From NCBI GenBank assembly GCA_900763885.1, contig CAAFLY010000053.1, forward strand, positions 1 to 10,991: 10,991 bases of DNA, in the 5' to 3' direction. Origin of the DNA: Clostridia bacterium. GTDB taxonomy: Bacteria > Bacillota > Clostridia > Oscillospirales > CAG-272. Positions 1 through 6,646 of this stretch are shown here, in pieces (position 1 is the stretch's first letter; every line of letters starts with the position of its first letter). A program made the position numbers and the translations under genes. The notes beneath the pieces were generated by a model that saw only the letters and a list, made by a program, of their open reading frames with translations, did not search any database and was not told the DNA's origin.

Positions 1-534
1 GATCCGATGTGCATTGAGATTGCCAAAAATGCGGCGCTCCGTGCGGGAGTGGACGGACACATCGATTTTTCCGTATGCGACGCGCGTGCGATCACCAACC
101 CCGATTGCCGCGGTACGATCGTCACCAATCCTCCCTATGGCGAAAGGCTCATGACGCTGGCGGATGCGGAACAGCTTTATCGGGAATTTGGTGAGACCCT
201 GCGGCGCTTCCCGTCGTGGCAGATTTATATCCTCACACCGGACGAGAATCTTCCCCATCTCCTGGGCCGGCACGCCGACAAGATCCGCAAGCTCTACAAT
301 GGCATGATCCCGTGCTACTACTACCAGTTCTTCAAACCGGTAAGCAGCAAACCGCGCGGATATGGCAAACCGGGCGGGGATCATCGCGCAAACGGGAACG
401 ATATGCCGCACGGATCTGGCAGAGCACGTGAAAATGGAAAAAACGGAAGGGTGTTCAAAGACAGGTTGACAGAAGCGGGACGGGAGGGAGCGCGTAAAAA
501 AGCACCCGTGACCGATTCCAACACCAAAGAATAA
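1..534 (+). CDS. RlmL/YpsC-type THUMP-family class I RNA methyltransferase, 3' end only
   Basis: This is the C-terminal part (about 177 residues visible) of a SAM-dependent methyltransferase that most likely modifies a guanine N2 in 23S rRNA. The reading frame is open to the window edge, so the start and the THUMP domain lie to the left. The visible frame begins with DPMCIEIAKNAALRAGV, the acidic end of the SAM-binding strand and the following helix. The catalytic NPPY tetrad, as NPPYGERL, is at visible residues 43-50; this motif is typical of N-methyltransferases acting on bases. After the end of the Rossmann fold (around YYQFFKP) there is a tail of about 65 residues rich in G, R, K and N, probably disordered and possibly RNA-binding. 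The family assignment is firm. Which RNA position is modified is inferred from RlmL-like relatives and cannot be read here. Confidence 0.85.
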   Translation, partial: DPMCIEIAKNAALRAGVDGHIDFSVCDARAITNPDCRGTIVTNPPYGERLMTLADAEQLYREFGETLRRFPSWQIYILTPDENLPHLLGRHADKIRKLYNGMIPCYYYQFFKPVSSKPRGYGKPGGDHRANGNDMPHGSGRARENGKNGRVFKDRLTEAGREGARKKAPVTDSNTKE

Positions 535-540
535 ATATAA

Positions 541-603
541 GCGTCTCCGGGCATACTTTTCACAGACGAGTGATTTTGTGGAAAGACGGAGGCGTTTTGT
601 TTT
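541..603 (+). terminator. Rho-independent terminator of the methyltransferase gene
   Basis: GCGTCTCCG (541-549) pairs with CGGAGGCGT (587-595) over 9 bp, including two G-U pairs, around a 37-nt loop. It is followed by TTTTGTTTT (595-603). It lies just 6 nt after the upstream stop codon. Unusually, its 3' arm and T-tract overlap the likely ribosome binding site and start codon of the next gene, so the two elements may interact. The long loop lowers certainty slightly. Confidence 0.6.
587..592 (+). promoter_or_regulatory. Ribosome binding site deciding a TTG start for the GerA-family gene
   Basis: CGGAGG lies 9 nt before an in-frame TTG at 602. The alternative in-frame GTG at 578 has no purine-rich ribosome binding site at a proper distance. 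The next in-frame ATG (656) would remove conserved N-terminal residues. The TTG is therefore preferred. The same GGAGG forms the 3' arm of the terminator hairpin. Confidence 0.5.
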
Positions 604-2029
604 GGAGATCTATTCCGGGACTTTGAGTGGAAATTTCGACACGGATGTGGCAAAAATGGACGAGATTCTGCGTCCGGCTGACAATTTCGATATGCTCAAA
701 CGGGAGCTTACCCTAAACGGCAGACGGATGGTCATGTACTACATCGACGGATTTATCAAGAGCGAATCGATGCAGAAGCTCATGATGTACCTGTTTACCG
801 TCAAGGATTTCGGCGACGGGAGTGACAATGCGGCAGCGGATTTCGCCTCACGCGCGGTGCCGACGGTGGAAGTGGACGTGACTGACACGATCGATCAGCT
901 GATCCTGATGGTGATGAGCGGCTGCACGGCGTATCTCTGTGAGGGTTTCGGCAAGCACGCATTGGTGATCGATTTGCGGACATATCCGGCAAGAGAGACA
1001 GAGGAGCCGGAGAACGATAAGGTCATGCGCGGCAGCCGGGACGGATTTGTGGAAACACTGATGTTCAATCTCGCGATGATCCGGCGCAGGATCCGGGATC
1101 CCAATCTGACCTTTTGCTATCTCAACGCCGGAACCAGCTCCCGGACAGATATTGCGTTATGCTACATGGAGGGAAAAGCCGATCCGAAATATGTATGTCT
1201 GCTTGCGGAGAAGATCCGCTCGCTCACCACCGATTCCCTCATCATGGGTCACCAGAGCATTGCGGAATCCCTTATCCGACAGCGCTGGTACAATCCGTTT
1301 CCCAAAATCCGCACGACCGAACGACCCGATGCGGCGTCCGCGATCCTACTGGAGGGCGGGGTGATCCTGCTCTGTGATAACAGCCCGGAGGCAATGATCT
1401 TCCCAACCTCGATTTTCGATTTTTTGCAGGAGGCGGACGACTTCTATTTTCCGCCGCTGACCGGTACGTATCTGCGCGTGCTCCGTCAGCTCATCTTCTG
1501 GGCGACCATGATCCTGACACCCTTATGGTATCTCCTGCTCGGTCATGCTGATGGACTGCCCGCGGGACTCCGGTTTGTTGTGCCAGCCGATCCGGGGAAA
1601 ATGCCGATCCTTTGTCAGTTGCTGCTTACGGAGCTGGCGCTGGACGGATTAAAGCTCGCGTCCCTGAATACACCGAACGTGCTGTCCAATTCTCTCTCTG
1701 TGGTCGGCGGACTTCTCTTAGGGGATTTTGCCGTGACGGTTGGATGGCTCTGCCCGGATGTGATTCTCTACATGTCCTTCGTCGCGATCGCCAATTTCAC
1801 CCAATCAAGCTATGAACTTGGCTATGCGTTCAAGTATATGCGGGTTCTCATCCTCATTCTGACCGCGCTGTTCGACATCTGGGGATTTGTCGGCGGCTGT
1901 GTCGTCGCGATCGTCCTGATCGCCACCAACAAAACGATCAACGGCACCCGGAGCTATCTCTATCCGCTTATTCCTTTTGACGCAAAAGCGATAGCAAGAC
2001 TGGTGTTCCGCCTGAAAAAGAAATCCTGA
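602..2029 (+). CDS. GerA/SpoVAF-family spore germination protein
   Basis: The product is a membrane protein of about 475 residues (483 if the GTG at 578 is used), the normal length for GerA/SpoVAF A-subunits. These sit in the inner spore membrane and take part in nutrient sensing and ion or dipicolinate release during germination. The N-terminal half is a soluble two-part domain with the family hallmark RGSRDGFVETLMFNLAMIRRRI (split here: RGSRDGFVET, then LMFNLAMIRRRI; about residues 143-164). The PTSIFDFLQEADDFYFPP segment leads into the membrane domain, with hydrophobic stretches near residues 295-313, 366-400 and 414-442 and probable shorter re-entrant segments between them. No GerB (permease-like) or GerC (lipoprotein) gene is adjacent: a methyltransferase precedes it and a hydrolase follows a terminator. 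This suggests a stand-alone SpoVAF-like role rather than a complete germinant receptor. No sigma-G or sigma-F promoter could be identified with confidence. The family call is secure; the start is not. Confidence 0.88.
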   Translation: MEIYSGTLSGNFDTDVAKMDEILRPADNFDMLKRELTLNGRRMVMYYIDGFIKSESMQKLMMYLFTVKDFGDGSDNAAADFASRAVPTVEVDVTDTIDQLILMVMSGCTAYLCEGFGKHALVIDLRTYPARETEEPENDKVMRGSRDGFVETLMFNLAMIRRRIRDPNLTFCYLNAGTSSRTDIALCYMEGKADPKYVCLLAEKIRSLTTDSLIMGHQSIAESLIRQRWYNPFPKIRTTERPDAASAILLEGGVILLCDNSPEAMIFPTSIFDFLQEADDFYFPPLTGTYLRVLRQLIFWATMILTPLWYLLLGHADGLPAGLRFVVPADPGKMPILCQLLLTELALDGLKLASLNTPNVLSNSLSVVGGLLLGDFAVTVGWLCPDVILYMSFVAIANFTQSSYELGYAFKYMRVLILILTALFDIWGFVGGCVVAIVLIATNKTINGTRSYLYPLIPFDAKAIARLVFRLKKKS

Positions 2030-2037
2030 CAAAGAAC

Positions 2038-2084
2038 GCGTCCATGCGGAGCGGTACGGATACTGCTGGCTATGGACGCTTTTT
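2038..2084 (+). terminator. Rho-independent terminator of the germination gene
   Basis: GCGTCCAT (2038-2045) and ATGGACGC (2072-2079) form a perfect 8-bp stem, followed at once by TTTTT (2080-2084). It starts 8 nt after the stop codon of the GerA-family gene and insulates the next gene, which has its own promoter-like sequence. Confidence 0.85.
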
Positions 2085-2136
2085 CTGCGGAATCGGGCGG
2101 AATTTCCCGCAAAACTGTGGCGCGAAGGCGGCGGAT

Positions 2137-2146
2137 GTGCTATAAT
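2137..2146 (+). promoter_or_regulatory. Extended -10 promoter for the hydrolase-methyltransferase pair
   Basis: A perfect TATAAT (2141-2146) is preceded by TGC (2138-2140), giving the extended -10 form TGnTATAAT of vegetative sigma-A promoters. The -35 region about 17 nt upstream (TGGCGC, 2118-2123) is poor, which an extended -10 can compensate for. Transcription would start about 20 nt before the hydrolase ATG at 2173, just after the preceding terminator. Confidence 0.55.
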
Positions 2147-2172
2147 AAAAGAAAACCTTGAAGGAGCGAGCT

Positions 2173-3033
2173 ATGCAAACAAAACTGCGCGCGATTGCCG
2201 ACTATATCCGGTCCGAGCATATTCCGGTATACACCATTTCCATGGCAGAGGGGGACGGCGATCCGATCACGGCATGTATCACCCCAGCCAATCCCTGTCA
2301 GGACTCTTATTCCGTCGCCAAGGCATTCACCACCACCGCCATCGGCATTCTGTGGGACGAAGGAAAACTGCGCACGGAGGACAAAATCCGTGACCTGCTG
2401 CCGGAATCCTTTGCCGCATGGAAAGACGAGATCGATCCACGCTGGTACGATACCACAGTGGATATGGCATTGACCCATCGTCTCGGACTATCCGGAGGTT
2501 TTCTCGACATCGATGGCTTTGACGCAACGACCTTCGGAGCGGACTATCTCCATCATATGCTGACCGCTCCCCTTGTCTGTGATCCGAAATCCGAGGGCAT
2601 CTACACAGACGCGGCGTTTTATCTGCTCGGACGGATCGTGACCGCGTTGTCCGGCGAAAATCTGACTGCATTTCTGTGGAAGCGGCTCTTTTATCCGACC
2701 GGCTGCAAGGAGGTCGCGTGGAGTACCTGTCCGATGGGCTACGCAATGGGTGCGACGGGCTTGTACATCCGCTCTGCGGATATGGGTAAGCTGGGACAGA
2801 TTTATGTCTCGGATGGCGTTTATAGGGGAACGCGAATCGTTTCGCCGGATTGGATCGCACTGTGCCGGGAACGAGGATATGAACTGCACCATAGCGGCGG
2901 CGGATGGTATGGCAAGGGCGGCATGCGTGGGCAGATGCTGACGATGCACTTTGCAAAACAGATTTCCATCGCATGGCACGGCTATGAAGCGGACTGCGGC
3001 AAAATTCTGGAATACATTGCAAAAGAGGTCTGA
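2173..3033 (+). CDS. Class C beta-lactamase / PBP-related serine hydrolase
   Basis: This 286-residue protein belongs to the beta-lactamase-related (PF00144-like) serine hydrolases, which include esterases, D-amino-acid peptidases and class C beta-lactamases. The SxxK box is S47-V-A-K50 (YSVAKAF), giving the nucleophile and its lysine. The second box is Y144-T-D146, a variant of the YxN motif. THRLGLSGG near 101-109 corresponds to the THTSGL region. A glycine-rich third box lies near 241-253 (HSGGG, then GKGG). There is no signal peptide or transmembrane segment, so it should act in the cytosol, unlike true PBPs. The start is the ATG at 2173 because AAGGAG ends 6 nt before it; a TTG 15 nt upstream has no such site. 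It ends 4 nt before the RlmD-like gene and is probably co-transcribed with it. The substrate cannot be read from the sequence. Confidence 0.85.
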   Translation: MQTKLRAIADYIRSEHIPVYTISMAEGDGDPITACITPANPCQDSYSVAKAFTTTAIGILWDEGKLRTEDKIRDLLPESFAAWKDEIDPRWYDTTVDMALTHRLGLSGGFLDIDGFDATTFGADYLHHMLTAPLVCDPKSEGIYTDAAFYLLGRIVTALSGENLTAFLWKRLFYPTGCKEVAWSTCPMGYAMGATGLYIRSADMGKLGQIYVSDGVYRGTRIVSPDWIALCRERGYELHHSGGGWYGKGGMRGQMLTMHFAKQISIAWHGYEADCGKILEYIAKEV

Positions 3034-3037
3034 ATCC

Positions 3038-4333
3038 ATGAAGTATACACCGGAACAAAAGTATATTGCACCCAAACACAGAGTGGCACAGAGAGCTGCG
3101 GTGAAAGTGGAAAGGGAAGTAGAGTCCCCGGCAGAGAGGGTATGCCCGCACAGGAAGAGCTGCGGCGGCTGTCAAACGTGGAATCTGACCTATGCTGAGG
3201 AATGCAGCATGAAGATGAGCCGCCTGATCTCGCTCCTTGGCAGATACGGACACATTGAGGAAATCCTGAAAATGGACGATCCGTATCACTATCGAAACAA
3301 GATGCAGACGCTGTTCTCTTTCGGCGGCAAAAACAACATCCAGTACGGGATCTATCAGGCATCTGGCAGGGAGCGTACCGACAACCCGCGGATCATGCGC
3401 CTAAAGGGAGACGGCTGCCTCATCGAGAACGAAACCTCCGGCAAAATCGTACATACGATTGCAGGTCTTTTGGCAAAGCACAAAATCACAGTCTGGGATG
3501 GCAGGCATGGACAGCTCCGTCATGTGATGATCCGGTACGCCAAGGGAAGCGATACGTATATGGTTGTGCTGGTCACCTCCTCTTATCCGTTTCCAGGCGG
3601 CAAGGCGTTGGCGGAGGAACTGGTCAAAAAGTATCCGAAAATCCAATCGGTGGTCCGACAGATCAACACTGGCGACACACCGCTCTGGATGGATCCCGAT
3701 AAGGAGGGGGAAGTGCTGTTCGGTGTGGGAACGATCACGGACGGTCTGGCAGACTGTGTGTTCCGTATTTCCGCGCAGTCGTTTTATCAGGTCAACACAA
3801 CCATGACGGAAAAGCTGTACCAGACCGCCATCGCGTATGCAGGATTGATCGATGGGGAAACCATACTTGACGCGTACTGTGGGATCGGAACGATCGGTAT
3901 CGCGGCGGCAAAGAACACCCCTGAGATCCGGCGCGTGATCGGATTTGACAATAGCAGAAGCTCGATCCGTGATGCCGAAATCAATGCGAGAATCAATGGA
4001 CTGGCAGAAAAATGCACCTATCGAGTTGCCAAGGATGACAAATTCGCCGCACAACTGCTCACAGAGGAGGACACCATCGACATCGCCTTCGTGGATCCAC
4101 CACGCGCCGGACTTGCTGAGGATTTCCGTAGCGCCCTCTGTGCCGTAGCCCCCAAGAAGATCGTCTATATTTCCTGCAATCCGGAAACGCTTGCAAGAGA
4201 CCTGGGCAAACTGAAACGAGAGGGGTATAAAGCAGAGAAGATCCAGCCGATCGACATGTTCCCTCGAACCACCCACGTCGAGACGGTAGTACTGCTGTCC
4301 AAAAGGCTCCCACAAGCCGAAAAACAGCCCTAA
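3038..4333 (+). CDS. RlmD/TrmA-family RNA 5-methyluridine methyltransferase
   Basis: This 431-residue SAM-dependent enzyme forms C5-methyluridine in RNA (23S rRNA by analogy with RlmD/RlmCD). The iron-sulfur cluster ligands are present: C36, C42 and C45 in CPHRKSCGGC, and a fourth, C127, in GDGCLIEN. The SAM-binding motif is LDAYCGIGTIG, followed by FVDPPRAGL. The catalytic nucleophile is C380 in YISCNPETLARD, and the general-base glutamate is E415 in HVET. An N-terminal TRAM domain, common in longer relatives, is absent; only about 35 residues precede the first cluster cysteine. The ATG at 3038 is chosen because AGAGGT lies 8 nt before it and the product then starts like its family. An upstream in-frame ATG lies inside the hydrolase gene. 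The gene starts 4 nt after the hydrolase stop. Whether the target is U1939, U747 or another position is not decidable here. Confidence 0.93.
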   Translation: MKYTPEQKYIAPKHRVAQRAAVKVEREVESPAERVCPHRKSCGGCQTWNLTYAEECSMKMSRLISLLGRYGHIEEILKMDDPYHYRNKMQTLFSFGGKNNIQYGIYQASGRERTDNPRIMRLKGDGCLIENETSGKIVHTIAGLLAKHKITVWDGRHGQLRHVMIRYAKGSDTYMVVLVTSSYPFPGGKALAEELVKKYPKIQSVVRQINTGDTPLWMDPDKEGEVLFGVGTITDGLADCVFRISAQSFYQVNTTMTEKLYQTAIAYAGLIDGETILDAYCGIGTIGIAAAKNTPEIRRVIGFDNSRSSIRDAEINARINGLAEKCTYRVAKDDKFAAQLLTEEDTIDIAFVDPPRAGLAEDFRSALCAVAPKKIVYISCNPETLARDLGKLKREGYKAEKIQPIDMFPRTTHVETVVLLSKRLPQAEKQP

Positions 4334-4595
4334 AACGCCGTTTTTCAGCCGAAATTAACCAATTACACCCATTTATGATATTTTCACCCATCGTGCAGGA
4401 AGCAGAACCGCAGGTCGTCGGGGCGCACGCTCATCCTCCAAAACACAGATTCCACGCGAACTGAGTGGTTCGTTCTGTTGACAGAGCGGATTTTGCCTGC
4501 TGAGACTATAAAACCGGTGAAATATCAAAGAAGAAAAGATATGCCTTTAGACACAATATATAGCTTGCTATAGATGCCCTAGATACGTAACATAT
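4334..4595. other. Non-coding interval at the start of the AT-rich block
   Basis: No convincing gene is present. Near its left end GAAAAAC/GTTTTTC arms (about 4319-4347) form a weak hairpin that could end rlmD-like transcription, but it lacks a proper T-tract. A minus-strand open frame of 46 codons (4384-4524) is discussed as a finding. A promoter-like pair lies at 4548-4574. Composition changes here from GC-rich to AT-rich, so a junction between differently derived DNA segments may lie in this stretch. Confidence 0.4.
4548..4574 (+). promoter_or_regulatory. Candidate sigma-A promoter of the zinc-ribbon gene
   Basis: TAGACA (4548-4553, five of six matches to TTGACA) is followed after 15 nt by TATAGA (4569-4574). 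The 15-nt spacing is short; reading the -35 as TTAGAC (4547-4552) gives 16 nt. Transcription would start near 4581 and include the hairpin at 4596-4620 in the leader. Confidence 0.35.
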
Positions 4596-4620
4596 GTAGT
4601 ACCAAATAAGGAGGTACTAC
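4596..4620 (+). promoter_or_regulatory. Hairpin overlapping the Shine-Dalgarno of the zinc-ribbon gene
   Basis: GTAGTACC (4596-4603) and GGTACTAC (4613-4620) are a perfect 8-bp inverted repeat with a 9-nt loop. The Shine-Dalgarno AAGGAGGT (4608-4615) runs from the loop into the 3' arm, and the ATG follows at 4625. In RNA this would partly hide the ribosome binding site. In DNA the same palindrome could bind a dimeric repressor. Which applies cannot be decided from sequence. Confidence 0.55.
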
Positions 4621-4624
4621 GATT

Positions 4625-4960
4625 ATGATCTTTTTCAGAATGGAAGACGAACATGGCAGAATCCATTTTGTTCCAGTAGGGCAGGGTATGCTTTATAAGG
4701 TGTGCAGACAATGCGGGACCATGTTTCCGATAGATAGCATTGTTGAAGACATGAAGAAACTTAAGTACGAAGATTTGGGTTCCGACATTTTAGATTGGTG
4801 TCCAAAATGTCAAGCAAGAAAACGCGGGATGCAAGAACGCACTTGGAAGTCGTTGGAAATAGCCAAAGAAGAGGATAGAAGAGAGACAGAAAGTAACCTG
4901 CATCCAATGGCAAGCAACGTAACGATTATAAAAGACGAAAAGAACCGAAAGCGTAGGTGA
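4625..4960 (+). CDS. Small zinc-ribbon protein of unknown function
   Basis: I do not recognise a named family for this 111-residue protein. It has two CxxC pairs, CRQC near residues 28-31 and CPKC near 59-62, spaced about 27 residues apart, as expected for a zinc ribbon. The C-terminal third is highly charged (runs of K, R and E) and probably helical or disordered. There is no signal peptide or membrane segment. It has a very strong ribosome binding site (AAGGAGGT, 9 nt from the ATG) that is part of a hairpin. The gene is AT-rich relative to the genes to the left. It is followed by its own terminator, so it is not in the sigma-factor operon immediately downstream. A nucleic-acid-binding or regulatory role is a reasonable guess but nothing more. 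Confidence 0.7.
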   Translation: MIFFRMEDEHGRIHFVPVGQGMLYKVCRQCGTMFPIDSIVEDMKKLKYEDLGSDILDWCPKCQARKRGMQERTWKSLEIAKEEDRRETESNLHPMASNVTIIKDEKNRKRR

Positions 4961-5017
4961 AATAAGGAAAAAAACGACTCCGGATTGGAAAACCTAAATT
5001 CGTTATGCAGACAGAAA

Positions 5018-5052
5018 AGTGCGATCTTTCACACAGGGGGATCGTACTTTTT
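5018..5052 (+). terminator. Rho-independent terminator of the zinc-ribbon gene
   Basis: AGTGCGATC (5018-5026) pairs with GATCGTACT (5040-5048) over 9 bp with one G-U pair and a 13-nt loop, followed by a T-run (5048-5052). It separates the zinc-ribbon gene from the sigma-factor operon. Confidence 0.8.
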
Positions 5053-5104
5053 ATATTCATATATGATATACTATAGATAACCTGAAAATTTTGGCAAAGA
5101 ATTA

Positions 5105-5133
5105 TGCAACGCCAGCACCGCTTTTCCGATACT
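5105..5133 (+). promoter_or_regulatory. Possible ECF-type promoter before the sigma factor gene
   Basis: TGCAAC (5105-5110) contains the AAC typical of ECF sigma -35 elements. CGAT (5127-5130) follows after 16 nt, where an ECF -10 of the CGTC/CGAT kind would be expected. This could allow the sigma factor to drive its own gene. A competing vegetative -10, TATACT (5067-5072), lies further upstream without a good -35. ECF promoters are short, so a chance match is quite possible. Confidence 0.25.
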
Positions 5134-5175
5134 ATAGGGTGAAAGGCTTTTCAATTCGATCAAGGGAGGTACAAT

Positions 5176-5736
5176 ATGACTGACGAATCCATAATAGAAC
5201 TATTTTGGAATCGCTCCGAGACAGCTATTTCAGAAACAGAACAGCTTTATGGACGGTATTTTCATTCGATTGCATACGGTATACTGTGGGATGAAGAAGA
5301 CGCGAAGGAAGTTGTGAACGATATGTATCTGAAGGCATGGGAAACGATCCCGCCAGAACGTCCGATTTACCTCAAGGCATTTCTGGGGAGGATCACTCGA
5401 CAACTTTCTATAAAGCGGTTGGAAAGAAATACTGCAAAAAAACGCGGTGCCGCACAATCTGTATTGGTGATAGACGAACTTGCGGAGTGTATTCCTGACA
5501 AAAATGGTGTAGAGGATTTTGTGGATATGACTACCCTGAGAGATACGCTGAATACATTTCTCCGTTCATTGAAACCGGAAGTACGGGTTGTGTTTATCAG
5601 ACGATATTGGCACATGCAGTCGATAAGCATAATCGCTCAGGAATGTGCAATGAGCGAAAGTAAGGTGAAGTCCATGCTGATGCGCACCAGAAATAAACTG
5701 AAGATATACCTGAACGAGGAGGGCTATGTTGTATGA
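5176..5736 (+). CDS. ECF-type RNA polymerase sigma-70 family factor
   Basis: This 186-residue protein has the two-domain layout of ECF sigma factors, which direct RNA polymerase to stress or signal-response promoters. Region 2 spans about residues 24-85 (YGRYFHSIAYGIL, then DAKEVVNDMYLKAWE), including the core-binding and -10 recognition helices. A linker follows. Region 4 spans about 122-178 (LRSLKPEVRVVFIRRYW, then the helix-turn-helix CAMSESKVKSMLMRTRNKL), which reads the -35 element. GGGAGGT 5 nt before the ATG is a good ribosome binding site. The stop codon overlaps the next start as ATGA, which couples it to a membrane protein that is probably its anti-sigma factor. Such sigma/membrane-protein pairs are abundant in clostridial genomes. 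The inducing signal is unknown. Confidence 0.9.
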   Translation: MTDESIIELFWNRSETAISETEQLYGRYFHSIAYGILWDEEDAKEVVNDMYLKAWETIPPERPIYLKAFLGRITRQLSIKRLERNTAKKRGAAQSVLVIDELAECIPDKNGVEDFVDMTTLRDTLNTFLRSLKPEVRVVFIRRYWHMQSISIIAQECAMSESKVKSMLMRTRNKLKIYLNEEGYVV

Positions 5737-6599
5737 AGGCAATCGATATTGCGAATGCACTGAATGATCTTGATTATGACATGATTGAGGAGGCAGAAAG
5801 GAAGATTGACATGAAAAAAGGATTGTTTAGAAGCAAGAAGAAGGGAATACTGATTGCCGCAGCGCTTGTTTTGCTTTTGTGCGGAACCGTTGCAGCATCC
5901 GGCCTTCTGTGGATGAAACCTGATGTACAGGCTAACGAAAACAGCTTGGGTTTAGAGTTGGGTGGTGAGGTTGTAACACTCCCAGAAAGTGCTGTACAGG
6001 AAATCCTTGCTGCACGTGATCCTGAACGCCGCAACAAGAGTTTCTTAACCTTTAATTCTCTTGAGGAATGGCAGAAGTTTTTCGCACTTCCCTTTGTCGC
6101 AAGCAGTCATTTGTCGGTAGATGAATCACCCAGACTGGTGGATTATGGAACAGCCGTCTTGTTTCCCGAGGGGACTATAAACACAATTGTCACTGCCGAG
6201 GAAAAAAACGGCGAATATGAGTTGTGTTTGATGATTACCACGATGAATGTGGAGTGGTACCATAATGACGCAGAAAACTCCGAGTTTGCATGGGATGGCA
6301 GCATCACAATCCATGTGCCGTTGAATGAAACAGCAGCCAAGGAGGGATCTTTCATAAGAGAACTCAACGAAGATATGGAGGCGGAGATTCTAATGGAGTA
6401 TTCAACGCCAGCCGGTATCCCATGTGTGATCAGCAAAATCCAGTCTGAACATACAGATACCTTGATCCTGTATTATGGATATGAATCTGTTATTTATGAA
6501 CTCGAAGTCATGGCTGTTTCGGCTGAAGAGGAGAGAATGATACTGAGGGATTTACAGGAATATGCAGAAACCATGCAGATCCTCTATCCGACAGAATGA
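5733..6599 (+). CDS. Probable membrane anti-sigma factor, partner of the ECF sigma
   Basis: This 288-residue protein has a short cytoplasmic N-terminus (about 1-37) with the segment NALNDLDYDMIEEAE, resembling the sigma-binding helices of clostridial anti-sigma proteins. One transmembrane segment follows at about 38-60 (ILIAAALVLLLCGTVAASGL), preceded by a positive cluster (RSKKK), so the remaining roughly 225 residues should lie outside the membrane. The external part is acidic, has no cysteine, and shows no catalytic motif I know; it probably senses a signal. The ATG overlaps the sigma stop codon (ATGA), giving translational coupling and near-equal production. It has no zinc-binding ZAS motif (HxxxCxxC), so if it is an anti-sigma factor it is not of that class. 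The role rests on topology and gene pairing, not on a recognised domain. Confidence 0.75.
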   Translation: MKAIDIANALNDLDYDMIEEAERKIDMKKGLFRSKKKGILIAAALVLLLCGTVAASGLLWMKPDVQANENSLGLELGGEVVTLPESAVQEILAARDPERRNKSFLTFNSLEEWQKFFALPFVASSHLSVDESPRLVDYGTAVLFPEGTINTIVTAEEKNGEYELCLMITTMNVEWYHNDAENSEFAWDGSITIHVPLNETAAKEGSFIRELNEDMEAEILMEYSTPAGIPCVISKIQSEHTDTLILYYGYESVIYELEVMAVSAEEERMILRDLQEYAETMQILYPTE

Positions 6600-6646
6600 G
6601 CGTATTTTTACACTAAGAGACCTTGTCAACCCAACATACGCAAAAC

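Noticed and set aside
550..575. GCATA (551-555) as the -35 of a forespore sigma-F/sigma-G promoter for the germination gene.
   Set aside because: No matching -10 element was found at the required spacing.
2327..4315. Long minus-strand open frames opposite the hydrolase and RlmD-like genes (up to 320 codons).
   Set aside because: They lie antisense to genes with clear motifs, show no domain pattern or ribosome binding site, and follow from the GC-rich third codon positions of the real genes.
4478..4512. Perfect TTGACA (4478-4483) with TATAAA (4507-4512) as a promoter.
   Set aside because: The spacing is 23 nt, too long for sigma-A, and no acceptable -10 occurs at 16-18 nt.
5090..5107. TTGGCAAAGAATTATGCA as a sigma-54 (-24/-12) promoter.
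   Set aside because: The GG to GC distance is 11 nt between the pairs instead of 10, and no sigma-54 activator is nearby.
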